Below, piece by piece: positions 1 to 9,022 of a stretch of 64,000 nt of DNA; position 1 is the stretch's first letter, and every line of letters starts with the position of its first letter. The DNA comes from Proluteimonas flavola. Lineage in GTDB: Bacteria > Pseudomonadota > Gammaproteobacteria > Xanthomonadales > Xanthomonadaceae. The stretch is from assembly GCF_021191705.1 (NCBI RefSeq), contig NZ_JAIWPU010000006.1, positions 113,713-177,712 of the forward strand, given 5' to 3'. Under the pieces are notes generated by a model that saw only the letters and a list, made by a program, of their open reading frames with translations, made no database searches and was not told the DNA's origin. The translations under genes and the position numbers were made by a program.

Positions 1-1137
1 CTGGCCGGCCTGTTGCGCGAAGGCACCGCCACGCGCAGCTCGGTGCAGATCGCCGAGGAACTCGAGCGCCTCGGCGGCTCGCTCGGCGCCAGTGCCAGCA
101 GCGACGGCCTGGTCGTCAGCGCGTCCGCATTGTCGTCGTCGGCCGAACCGCTGGCGGCGCTGTTCGCCGACGTGGTGCGCCACCCGGCGTTCCCCGCCAA
201 CGAAGTGCAACTGGCGAAGACCAATGCCCTGCAGAGCCTGAAGGCCGCGCAGGCGCAGCCGAGCTACCAGGCCAACCGTGCGATGGGCCGCGTGCTGTTC
301 GGCGACCATCCGTATGGCAACACGCTGCCGACCGAAGCCGCGATCGCCGGCACGGATATCGATGGATTGAAGGCTGCGCACACGGCGCGTTTCCGTCCCG
401 ACCACGCCCTGCTGGTGATCGCGGGGCCGGTGACGCCGGACGCCGCCAGGGCACTGGCCGAGCGCATGTTCGGCGACTGGCATGGCCGTGGTGAACCGAT
501 CGCCGACGTCGCCGCGCCGGCGTATCCCAAGGGTCCGCAGTTCGTGCTGGTGCCGCGCCAGAACAGCGTGCAGTCGGCGGTGCGCATCGGCCGCCCGGCC
601 TTCGATGCCGACGACGAGCGCGCGATTCCCGCAGCGCTGGCCAACACCATCCTCGGTGGCGGCTTCGACAGCCGGCTGATGCGCAATCTGCGCGAGGACA
701 AGGGCTATACCTACGGCGCCGGCAGCAGCTTCGGCCTGCGCGCGGAGGGCGGCGCGTTCCAGGCCCAGGCCGACGTGCGCAACGAAGTGACCGGGGCCGC
801 GATCGGCGAATTCCTCAAGGAGTTCGAGCAGATGCGCACGCAGGCGGTGCCCGCCGACGAACTGCAGCGCGCCAAGCGCTTCACCGCCGGCACCTACCTG
901 TTCCAGAACCAGTTGCAGTACGCGGTCGCCTCCGCGCTCGCCGGCAACTGGTTGCTGGGGCGTCCTGCCGACTACCTCAGCAGCTATGTCGAGAAGGTCA
1001 ACAATGTGACCGCGGCCCAGGTGCAGTCGGTCGCGCGCGAGTTCTTCGACCCGAAGCAGCAGAGCATCGTCGTGGTTGGCGATACCGCGGTCGCCGAGCA
1101 GTTGAAGACCTACGGGACCTTCGGCAGCGGCGAGTGA
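1..1137 (+). CDS. M16 (insulinase-family) peptidase-like protein, 3' part only
   Basis: The gene enters from the left edge in frame 1, so its N-terminus is missing; 378 codons remain. The visible part begins inside an M16 N-terminal domain (EGTATRSSVQIAEELERLGG) and continues into an M16 C-terminal domain with the family signature LGGGFDSRLMRNLREDKGYT, whose Arg and Tyr bind substrate. No HxxEH zinc motif is present in what is visible. It may lie upstream of position 1, or this may be the non-catalytic half of a pair or of a fused roughly 900-residue zinc peptidase. Proteins of this type are usually periplasmic. A terminator-like hairpin follows the stop, so the transcript probably ends here. 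Family assignment is firm; catalytic status cannot be judged. Confidence 0.88.
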   Translation: MAGLLREGTATRSSVQIAEELERLGGSLGASASSDGLVVSASALSSSAEPLAALFADVVRHPAFPANEVQLAKTNALQSLKAAQAQPSYQANRAMGRVLFGDHPYGNTLPTEAAIAGTDIDGLKAAHTARFRPDHALLVIAGPVTPDAARALAERMFGDWHGRGEPIADVAAPAYPKGPQFVLVPRQNSVQSAVRIGRPAFDADDERAIPAALANTILGGGFDSRLMRNLREDKGYTYGAGSSFGLRAEGGAFQAQADVRNEVTGAAIGEFLKEFEQMRTQAVPADELQRAKRFTAGTYLFQNQLQYAVASALAGNWLLGRPADYLSSYVEKVNNVTAAQVQSVAREFFDPKQQSIVVVGDTAVAEQLKTYGTFGSGE

Positions 1138-1153
1138 GTCCGTGTTGCGTCAA

Positions 1154-1188
1154 GAAAGGCCCTGTATTCGAACGGGGCCTTTCGTTTG
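1154..1188 (+). terminator. Rho-independent terminator after the M16 gene
   Basis: An 8-bp stem (aaaggccc at 1155-1162 pairs with gggccttt at 1175-1182) is followed by a short T-rich tail (tttcgttt). It lies 17 bp after the stop codon of the M16 gene, the right place and orientation for an intrinsic terminator. Confidence 0.7.
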
Positions 1189-1198
1189 GAACGGCGTT

Positions 1199-1289
1199 CT
1201 GTGGGAGCGGGGGGGGGCGCGCGGGGGGGGGGCGGGGGGCGCCCCCCCGCGCCCCCCCCCGCGCCCCCCCCCACCGGCCGCCACAGGAA
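1199..1289. repeat. Intergenic palindrome with G/C homopolymer core (copy 1)
   Basis: The element opens with ctgtgggagcg and closes with ccacagga, the two arms of the palindromic repeat seen intact at 35449-35493. Between them the sequence is G-runs broken by a few c, then C-runs broken by a few g. It sits between the convergent ends of the M16 gene and the beta-lactamase gene. The homopolymer core is suspect and may be a sequencing or consensus failure in a strong hairpin. Confidence 0.7.
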
Positions 1290-1390
1290 GATGCGGCGTG
1301 TGAAACCGTAGGGGGGCGTGCAGCGGACCCATCAATGCCCTGTCGATCGCGCCGCGATCCGCGAGCGTCCGTGTTTCTTCGAACGCACGC

Positions 1391-2329
<939 letters not shown>

Positions 2330-3208
2330 TCAGGCGGTTGCGTTCGCGTCGCGCGCGGCGGGGCGGTTGAGCCACGCGGCGAACGCGGCGGCGGTGACGA
2401 ACATCAGCAGACTGTAGACCGCGGCCGGCGCCGACATCGTCGCGTTGCCGAGCACGTTGAGCGCGATGAAGATCGCCAGCGTGCCGTTGTGGATGCCGAT
2501 CTCCATCGCGATCGCGATCGCCTGCCGCCGTGGCAGCTTCAGCGCACGCGGCGCCGCGTAGCCGGCGCCCATGCTGACGAGGTTGAACAGCAGGCAGGCC
2601 AGCCCCACGGTGGCGAAGTAGGCCAGCAGCGTGTCCCAGGTGCTGGCGACGGCCGCGACGATCAGCAGCGCCAGCACGACCACCGACAGCAGCCGGATCG
2701 GCTTGTCCATGCGCGATGCGAACCCGCTGGCGAACGCGCGCACCGCCATGCCGATGCCGACCGGCAGCAGGATGATCAGCGCGACCTCGACGATCTTGCG
2801 CGTCGGCGGTGGCACGTACTGGCCGGCGCCGAGGAAGCATTCCAGCGACAGGTTGAGGATGACCGGCAGCGTGACCAGGCACAGCACGCTGTTGACCGCG
2901 GTCAGGGTGATGTTGAGCGCCACGTCGCCGCGCGCGATGTGGCTGTAGATGTTCGCGGTCGCGCCGCCCGGGGATGCGGCCAGCAGCATCAGGCCGACCG
3001 CGAGTTCGGGCGGCAGACGGAACAGCAGGGCGAGCCCGAGCGCCGCCCAGGGCAACACGCCGATCTGCAAGGCGAGACCGATCAGTATCGCGCGCGGATA
3101 CCGCGCGACGCGACGGAAATCGTCGAGCGTCAGGCCCAGGCCCAGTCCGAACATGATCACGCCGAGCGCGAGCGGCAACAGCAGCGTGGTCAGCAGCGAT
3201 GCCTGCAT
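2330..3208 (-). CDS. BASS/SBF-family (bile acid:sodium symporter-like) transporter
   Basis: This 292-residue inner-membrane protein has about nine to ten hydrophobic segments and a short hydrophilic tail. It belongs to the bile acid:Na+ symporter fold. The two crossing-helix regions are visible as SPGGATANIYSHIARGDVAL and EIGIHNGTLAIFIAL, which hold the polar residues that bind sodium in characterised members. Bacterial relatives move organic anions (bile acids, pantoate, keto acids), and the substrate cannot be read from sequence. The gene starts 15 bp after the stop of the upstream small membrane protein gene, so the two are likely co-transcribed. It could be misread as an ACR3 arsenite exporter, but it lacks the ACR3 cysteine signature and is shorter. 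Confidence 0.85.
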   Translation of the reverse strand: MQASLLTTLLLPLALGVIMFGLGLGLTLDDFRRVARYPRAILIGLALQIGVLPWAALGLALLFRLPPELAVGLMLLAASPGGATANIYSHIARGDVALNITLTAVNSVLCLVTLPVILNLSLECFLGAGQYVPPPTRKIVEVALIILLPVGIGMAVRAFASGFASRMDKPIRLLSVVVLALLIVAAVASTWDTLLAYFATVGLACLLFNLVSMGAGYAAPRALKLPRRQAIAIAMEIGIHNGTLAIFIALNVLGNATMSAPAAVYSLLMFVTAAAFAAWLNRPAARDANATA

Positions 3209-3223
3209 GGGATGTCCTCGTCC

Positions 3224-3640
3224 TCAGGTGGGCGTGTCGGCGCGTGCGCGACGCAGTGCGAGCCGGCCGCCGCACCACGCGAGTGGAATCGGGCCGATCA
3301 CGCCGAGCAGGGTCATCCACAGTGGATGCGGCAGCATCCAGGCGTTGCCCAGCACACCGAGCACGATCAGCACGCCGACCGCGATCGCCGCGCCCATCCG
3401 GTGCGCGCGCGCGACGCGTGCCGCGACCCAGCCGCCGCAGACCGCGGCGAGCAGCCAGCCGAGCAGCACCCAGACGAGCTTGCCGGTCGGCGCATTGGCG
3501 ACGATCTCGGCAAGGTCCGCTTCCATGGCGAGCTGGCCGGCGGGCATCGGGAACATCCACGTGCCGACGAACTCCAGCCCGAGCATCACCATCATGGCGA
3601 CGACCATGCCGAGCATCACCGAGAACATCGTGCGGATCAT
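3224..3640 (-). CDS. Small integral membrane protein, function unknown
   Basis: A 138-residue protein with about four transmembrane segments: a Met-rich first helix beginning MIRTMFSVMLGMVVAMM, a second containing WVLLGWLLAAVCGGWVAARV, then two more before a basic C-terminal tail. The ATG at 3640 is chosen because tggggagg precedes it at good distance; a longer reading frame upstream has a basic, Cys-rich non-membrane character and no ribosome site. It is the first gene of a two-gene unit with the BASS transporter. I do not recognise the family. A role with the transporter is possible but is only suggested by the 15-bp spacing. Confidence 0.75.
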   Translation of the reverse strand: MIRTMFSVMLGMVVAMMVMLGLEFVGTWMFPMPAGQLAMEADLAEIVANAPTGKLVWVLLGWLLAAVCGGWVAARVARAHRMGAAIAVGVLIVLGVLGNAWMLPHPLWMTLLGVIGPIPLAWCGGRLALRRARADTPT

Positions 3641-3778
3641 GGCGCCTCCCCAGCGCGAGCCGACGTGCAGCATCGCGCGGCAGGTGCAGGTGGGCAAGCG
3701 GCGGTGCGGCAATGCGCGGTATACGCCGTACGGATCGCCGTGCACATGGACATCGCTTCATTCTTCGGAGCCGAGTCG

Positions 3779-3807
3779 CTGGATCCCGGCTTTCGCCGGG
3801 ATGACGG
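3779..3807. repeat. REP-like hairpin, left arm of an inverted pair
   Basis: A stem-loop built on ctggatcccggctttcgccgg followed by gatgacgg, i.e. the common 'gtcatcccggcgaaagccgggatcc' type of bacterial intergenic palindrome. It is the reverse complement of the copy at 3850-3877. Confidence 0.75.
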
Positions 3808-3849
3808 AGTTGGATGGATTCGCGAGCGCCATGCGTTTCCGAAGTATCT

Positions 3850-3877
3850 CGTCATCCCGGCGAAAGCCGGGATCCAG
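3850..3877. repeat. REP-like hairpin, right arm of an inverted pair
   Basis: The second copy, in opposite orientation, begins cgtcatcccggcgaaagcc. The two copies lie about 43 bp apart, an arrangement typical of REP doublets mobilised by RAYT transposases elsewhere. No RAYT gene is in this window. The 3641-4063 gap holds these hairpins plus the palindrome at 3951-3994 and no gene. Confidence 0.75.
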
Positions 3878-3950
3878 TGACTTTGTGCGGCAAACAGGAG
3901 CGTGCGAGAGGCGCTCAACTCGGGAAACATCGGTTCGCCCCGACCGTCGC

Positions 3951-3994
3951 CCCAGCGGCTTTCACCAGACTTTCGTCTGTTGAAAGCCGCTGGG
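3951..3994. repeat. 44-bp near-perfect palindrome
   Basis: The left arm cccagcggctttcaccagac pairs with the right arm gtctgttgaaagccgctggg around a short ttcg-like loop, with one mismatch. It lies 69 bp beyond the DUF885 gene stop on the minus strand and may act as its transcript end. It may also be a separate repeat family, because its sequence differs from the REP pair next to it. Confidence 0.7.
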
Positions 3995-4063
3995 ACGACG
4001 AGGTTGAAAGCTGCAAGGCGTGTCAGTGCGCCCACGTTCCAACCCGCGTTCGCGAGGCCAGCC

Positions 4064-5944
4064 TTACGACTCCACACCCGACGGCGCCGTCGTGACCGGC
4101 TGGTCATCCGCCCGCCCGCGCTGCGCCGCGATCCACGCGTCGATCTTCGCCTCCAGCAACGGCAACGGCAGTGCGCCGTCCTTCAGCACTTCGGCGTGGA
4201 ATTCCCGGATGTCGAACGCCTCGCCCAGCGCGGCTTCGCTGCGCTTGCGCAGTTCCTGCAGTTTGAGTTCGCCGATCTTGTAGGCCAGTGCCTGGCCCGG
4301 CCAGGCGATGTAGCGCTCGGCTTCGGCGATCGCGTCGGGTTCGCTGACCGACGAGTTCTCGAACATGTAGTCGAGCACCTGCTGGCGCGTCCAGCCCTTG
4401 CTGTGCAGGCCGGTGTCGACGACCAGGCGCACCGCGCGCCACAGTTCGCCCTGCAGCCGGCCGAAGTAGTCGTAGGGATCGGTGTAGAGGCCAAGTTCCC
4501 TGCCCAGGCTCTCGGCATACAGGCCCCAGCCTTCGATGTACGCGGTCTCGCCGCCGAAACGGCGGAACGCGGGTAGGTCGGTGAGTTCCTGCTGCAGCGC
4601 GAGCTGGAAGTGATGGCCGGGAATGGCCTCGTGCAGGAACAGGTCTTCGGCGTCCCAGCGCTTGCGCGTGGGCAGGTCGAAGGTGTTGACGTAGAAGATG
4701 CCCGGACGGCTGCCGTCCTCGCTGGGGCTCATGTACTCGCCGCCCGCGGCCGAGGCGGCGCGGAAGGCTTCGATCGGACGGATCTCGAAGCCGGCCCGGG
4801 GCGTCAGCGAGAACAGGTCGGGCACCTTGGCCTCGATCTTCCGTTCGATGGCGCGGTAGTGCGCGAGCAGCTGTGCCTCGGAGCGGAACTCGAAGCGGCG
4901 GTCGGTCTGCATGAAGCGGAAGAAATCCTGCAGCGATCCTTCGAACTTCGTTTCCGCCATGACGCCGCGGATCTGCGCGTGGATGCGCGCCACTTCGTCG
5001 AGACCGATCTGGTGGATCGCCTCGGGCGTCAGGTCGGACGTGGTCTGCTGTTTCGCCGAGAACGCGTACCAGGCCATGCCGTCGGGCAGGGCGTCGAGGC
5101 CCACGCTGTCGCGCGCATGCGGGAGGTAGTCGGTGGCGATGAAGTCGCGCTGGCGCTGGATCGCGGGATTGAGCTGTTCGGTGATCAGCGTGCGGAACGC
5201 GGCGGTCAGGCGCTCGCGATCGGCTTCGGGGACCCCGTCCGGGAACTTCGCGGCCGGGCCCCAGAACGGGCTTTTTTCCACGTCGTCGACGAGGATCGCG
5301 TCGAACTGCGGCAGTACCTTTTCCATCACCACGCGCGGCTGCACGACATTGGCCTCGATGCCGGCGCGCATGTTGGCGATCTCGGTGTCGAGCAGCACCG
5401 GGATGCGCGCGGCGCGGCGCAACCAGGCCTCGTAGTCGGCGACGGTCGCGAACGGCTGCGCGTTCGAACCCGAGCCCAGCAGCACCGAGTAACTGACGAT
5501 GCTGCCCATCTGGTCGACCGGCATCATCCAGTCGGGGAAGCGCTCGCCGTCGAGCGTGTTGCGGCGCTCGTCGACGAAGATGCGATAGCTCAGCAGATCC
5601 TGGCCCTGCAGGCCTTCGCAGCCGATCGCCTCGACGGTCTCGAGCCAGCGTTGGTTGAAGCTGCGCACCTGCTCGCGATACTCGGCGCTGCCGAAATCCG
5701 GCAGCTGATCGTTGTAGCGGGTGTCGCCCTGGAAGGTCGCCTGGATCGGGTTGAGCTTCAGCAGTTCTTCCCAGTACTCGGCATACAGCGTCGTCAGCCG
5801 CGCGGCGCGCGCCGCGGCATCCTCGGCCGGCACCTCGGCGAGGGTGGCTGCGGCAGCCTGTGCCGGCGCGTCGCGGGTGCAGCCTGCGAGTCCGCTGCCG
5901 GCGGCGAGGACGACGGCGATGGCGAGAACGTGCGGCTGCTTCAT
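4064..5944 (-). CDS. DUF885-family putative metallopeptidase lipoprotein
   Basis: The 626-residue product starts with a lipoprotein signal (MKQPHVLAIAVVLAAGSG, then LAGC), so it should be lipid-anchored on the periplasmic side. The body is a full-length DUF885 domain, whose members are thought to be zinc peptidases related to clan MA. The signature LHEAIPGHHFQLAL gives the HEAxPGHH motif, and a downstream Glu-containing helix (TAYIEGWGLYAESLG) supplies the likely third ligand. The ATG at 5944 was chosen because it gives the lipobox and has a ggag site upstream; the longer frame adds 19 non-signal residues. No substrate can be named. It stands alone, 75 bp after the DUF502 gene stop. Confidence 0.9.
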   Translation of the reverse strand: MKQPHVLAIAVVLAAGSGLAGCTRDAPAQAAAATLAEVPAEDAAARAARLTTLYAEYWEELLKLNPIQATFQGDTRYNDQLPDFGSAEYREQVRSFNQRWLETVEAIGCEGLQGQDLLSYRIFVDERRNTLDGERFPDWMMPVDQMGSIVSYSVLLGSGSNAQPFATVADYEAWLRRAARIPVLLDTEIANMRAGIEANVVQPRVVMEKVLPQFDAILVDDVEKSPFWGPAAKFPDGVPEADRERLTAAFRTLITEQLNPAIQRQRDFIATDYLPHARDSVGLDALPDGMAWYAFSAKQQTTSDLTPEAIHQIGLDEVARIHAQIRGVMAETKFEGSLQDFFRFMQTDRRFEFRSEAQLLAHYRAIERKIEAKVPDLFSLTPRAGFEIRPIEAFRAASAAGGEYMSPSEDGSRPGIFYVNTFDLPTRKRWDAEDLFLHEAIPGHHFQLALQQELTDLPAFRRFGGETAYIEGWGLYAESLGRELGLYTDPYDYFGRLQGELWRAVRLVVDTGLHSKGWTRQQVLDYMFENSSVSEPDAIAEAERYIAWPGQALAYKIGELKLQELRKRSEAALGEAFDIREFHAEVLKDGALPLPLLEAKIDAWIAAQRGRADDQPVTTAPSGVES

Positions 5945-6019
5945 GTCGGGCTCCAGGGGGTGTCGGGGGCGATGCTGGCGAACGCGGTGCGCGACCGGCA
6001 AGGGCCGGAGGTCACGTGG

Positions 6020-6721
6020 TCAGGGCGCGGGCGCATCCTTCGGTGGCGCGTCCGGCGATGGCGCCGGGGGCGGGTCGAACGGGATCGTGTCCGGCGCGAC
6101 CGCGCCACCGGAGATGATGAAGCTCATCGCCTGGTCGACAGTCCAGTCGGTCGGCGTGATCTTCTCCAGCGGCACGATTTCCAGATACCCCGACGTCGGA
6201 TTCGGCGTGGTCGGCACATAGACCGCGGCGAGCTCTCGGCCGGTGCCCTGTTCGCGGATCACCCGGGTCACGAAACCGACCGATTTCATCTGGCTGTGCG
6301 GAAAGTCGATCAGCACCACGCGCTGGGTGCCGTCGGGCTTGGTCTGCAGGATGTCGAGCAGCTTGCGCGCGCTGGAATAGATGATGTTGGCCAGCGGGAT
6401 ACGGCGTACCAGCGCATCGACCCACGAGAGCATCCGCTGGCCGATGACGCGCCGCGCCAGCCAGCCCACGCCGAGGATCAGCGCGATCGTGGCGAGCATC
6501 GCGATCGTGGCCTGCACGGACGCCGCGTTGGCCCAGCCCATCGAATTCGGAAAGCCCGCGGCAATCTCGTGCGACAGCGGCGCGACCCAGGGCGTGCTGA
6601 TGTTGGACAGCAGCACGAAGACGAACTTGACGACGATCCAGGTCAGCCAGATCGGCAGCAGGGTCAGCAGGCCGGTGAGGAACAGACGCTGCAGGCGTCC
6701 GCCCAGGGTGTGGGCACTCAT
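6020..6721 (-). CDS. DUF502-family membrane protein
   Basis: A 233-residue protein with two clear transmembrane segments (around LFLTGLLTLLPIWLTWIVV and IAMLATIALILGVGWLA). A soluble domain follows, holding the family core RRIPLANIIYSSARKLLD and the strand region VYVPTTPNPTSGYLEIVPL. DUF502 proteins are widespread inner-membrane proteins of unknown biochemical role. The ATG at 6721 is preferred to an upstream start because the longer N-terminus is basic and unlike the family. The C-terminal 25 residues are Pro/Asp/Ala-rich and probably disordered. It lies 96 bp downstream of the kinase gene on the same strand, so co-transcription is possible but not shown. Confidence 0.88.
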   Translation of the reverse strand: MSAHTLGGRLQRLFLTGLLTLLPIWLTWIVVKFVFVLLSNISTPWVAPLSHEIAAGFPNSMGWANAASVQATIAMLATIALILGVGWLARRVIGQRMLSWVDALVRRIPLANIIYSSARKLLDILQTKPDGTQRVVLIDFPHSQMKSVGFVTRVIREQGTGRELAAVYVPTTPNPTSGYLEIVPLEKITPTDWTVDQAMSFIISGGAVAPDTIPFDPPPAPSPDAPPKDAPAP

Positions 6722-6817
6722 TGGAATCCACGGGTGGGGTGGGGAGCGCGACATGATGCGCTCCACGACTGAACCGCGGAAGCGTGGCGCGCGGGGGACG
6801 CTGCGCGGCCGCCGGCA

Positions 6818-8902
6818 TCAAGGCAGATGTGCGAGCCGGAAGCCGACATCGTCGTAGCCGCGGCGCGGATCGAGCGCACGGCTGGTCAGGTCGTCGCGTT
6901 GGCTGTGGCCGGCGGCGACGCGGTCCTTGCACGCGGCCGCGCAATCGCTGCGCCACTCGGCCGGGCCGACGGCGCGCGTGGCGACGCTGGCGCCCTGCGC
7001 GGTCGACGCGACGACGATGCTGCGGCCCTCGCGCTCGCTGCGCCAGCGGGCGTAGTCCACCGCGTCGTGCCAGGACACGCAGACCACCGGGTCGGACGGC
7101 GACTGGTCGAAACCGGGGTTCTCCCAGTCCCTGGGCGACAACGCACGCAGCACCGAGCCGCGGGCGCGGCATGCGGCCGACTTGTGACCGGTCTCGGCGA
7201 CGAAGACGGCGTAGTCCGCGCGGCTGACCGGCGCGTTGGAGATCGCGTACACGCCATCGCTGCTGCGGATCACGCGTGCGCCGCCGGCGACGCTGGCGGC
7301 CAGTGCGGCGACATCGGGAATGGTCATGGCCTGGCGACGCAGGCGGGACGTCGCGGCGGCATCGAGGCCGACGGCTTCGGCCGAGGCCAGGCTTGCGACC
7401 GCCTCACCGCGATCCACATCGGCGACCGCCTGGCCGATGCGGGCTTCGAGCGCGTCGTCGACGCGGGACCGCAGCCGGCGCATCGCCTCGCCCTCGGCCT
7501 GGCCGGTGGCAATCGCGTGCTGGCGCGCGGCGCCGAGGATCGCGCTCGCAGCGTCGTGGTCGCCCTTGGCGATCAATGCAGTGGCGCGCGCACCGGCTGC
7601 ATCGATCGCACGGCCTGAAAGCGGCGCGAAGCGCAGGTGTTCGCGATCGGCCTGCCAGGCGCGGGTCAGCGATTCGAAGGCATTCGCACCGGCGGGCGAC
7701 GCCAGCTGGCCGGCGCGCAACTGGCGCTCGGCATCGCCGAGGTGGCGGTCGGAGGCCGAGACCGGCGCGGCCTGCGGTGTCGCGGGTTCGTCTGCCGCGA
7801 CCACGGCCGCTGGCGTGCGTGCGTCGTCATGGGCGAGCCCCTCGGCATCGACGGGCGTCGCCGTACTGCCGGCGGCGAGCGCGCGCCCGGAAACGGCCGC
7901 ATCGTTGTCCGGTGCGTTGGATGGACGCAGCAGAAAGCCGATGCCGGCCGCGACGACCAGCACCGCCGGAATCCACAGCATCGGCGACATCCGCTGCGCA
8001 GCATCGCCGATCCGGCGGGCGCCTTCGCCGACGCGACGGAACGTGCGCTCGATCGTCGGTTCGCGCTTGCCGTCGCGCTGCGGCACCTGCGCCAGCGCCT
8101 CCAGCATCTGGTGGGCATCGGCGAAGCGGCGGCCGGGCGATTTGGCCAGGGCGCGATCGATGAAGCGCTGCCAGTGGCGCAGCGGCGGCGACAGGCGCGG
8201 AATCGGGTTCTGGGCATGCGCGATCGCCATCGAGAGCGCGTCTTCCCCTTGGTACGGCAGGCTGCCGTTGAGCATCTCCCAGGCCAGCACGCCGACGCTG
8301 TAGAGATCGGCGCGGAAGTCGACCTGCTGGCCGCGCGCCTGTTCCGGCGCCATGTAGGCGGTGCTGCCGACGGCCAGCCCGACCATCGTCACCCGGGTGC
8401 CGTAGCCGCGGCGCAGGGCGATGCCGAAATCCGCCAGCAGCGGACGGTCGGCTTCGTCGAACAGCACGTTCTCGGCCTTGACGTCGCGATGGATCACGCC
8501 GCGCGCATGCGCGTACGCCAGCGCCGACAACAGGGCGCGCAGCACGTCGCGCACGCGGGTGTGGTCGCCGGTGAGATCGCGGCTGCCCAGATGGCCGTGC
8601 GGCAGATAGGGCATCGCGTACCACGGCAGGCCGGCATCGGTGCGGCCGACCTCGTGGATGCCGACGATGTTGGGATGCTCGAGCCGGGCGATCGTGCGCG
8701 TCTCGTTCTCGAAACGGCGGCGGCTCACTTCGTCGGCCAGCGCCTCGGGCCGCATGACCTTGATCGCCACGTCGCGACCCAGCGACAGCTGCGTACCGAG
8801 ATAGACCGTGGCCATGCCGCCGTGCCCGACGATGCGCAGCAGGCGGTAACCGGCAATGTCCGGAAAGGCCGTCGAATCAAGCCCGCTTGGCGTGTACGGC
8901 AT
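6818..8902 (-). CDS. Membrane Ser/Thr protein kinase with FGE/SUMF1-like extracytoplasmic domain
   Basis: A 694-residue transmembrane kinase. Residues about 18-275 form a complete Hanks-type kinase: glycine loop GHGGMATV (26-33), VAIK lysine 48, HRDVKAEN with catalytic Asp140, DFG 158-160 and APE 185-187. One transmembrane helix follows (about 309-325). The periplasmic part is an Ala-rich helical region followed by a C-terminal domain (about 541-694) resembling the formylglycine-generating-enzyme/sulfatase-modifying fold (SNAPVSRADYAVFV ... VVCVSWHDAVDYARWRS ... YDDVGFRLA). In such fusions the FGE-like domain is probably a ligand sensor, not an enzyme. The ATG at 8902 has agggggaacc in front; tatgct at 8931-8936 could be its -10. 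The gene is monocistronic or leads to DUF502. Confidence 0.9.
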   Translation of the reverse strand: MPYTPSGLDSTAFPDIAGYRLLRIVGHGGMATVYLGTQLSLGRDVAIKVMRPEALADEVSRRRFENETRTIARLEHPNIVGIHEVGRTDAGLPWYAMPYLPHGHLGSRDLTGDHTRVRDVLRALLSALAYAHARGVIHRDVKAENVLFDEADRPLLADFGIALRRGYGTRVTMVGLAVGSTAYMAPEQARGQQVDFRADLYSVGVLAWEMLNGSLPYQGEDALSMAIAHAQNPIPRLSPPLRHWQRFIDRALAKSPGRRFADAHQMLEALAQVPQRDGKREPTIERTFRRVGEGARRIGDAAQRMSPMLWIPAVLVVAAGIGFLLRPSNAPDNDAAVSGRALAAGSTATPVDAEGLAHDDARTPAAVVAADEPATPQAAPVSASDRHLGDAERQLRAGQLASPAGANAFESLTRAWQADREHLRFAPLSGRAIDAAGARATALIAKGDHDAASAILGAARQHAIATGQAEGEAMRRLRSRVDDALEARIGQAVADVDRGEAVASLASAEAVGLDAAATSRLRRQAMTIPDVAALAASVAGGARVIRSSDGVYAISNAPVSRADYAVFVAETGHKSAACRARGSVLRALSPRDWENPGFDQSPSDPVVCVSWHDAVDYARWRSEREGRSIVVASTAQGASVATRAVGPAEWRSDCAAACKDRVAAGHSQRDDLTSRALDPRRGYDDVGFRLAHLP

Positions 8903-9022
8903 GGTTCCCCCTGTGCGTCGCACAGCATACCGAGGGCGCGCCGGAAAACGGTGTGATGCGTTTCCGGGTCCGACGCGGTGGTCGTTCGGCCCGCGATGCG
9001 GGAGCCGTGTGTCGCGCGTCCG

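Noticed and set aside
2330..3208. ACR3 arsenite exporter
   Set aside because: The fold is related, but the ACR3 Cys signature is lacking and no ars genes are nearby.
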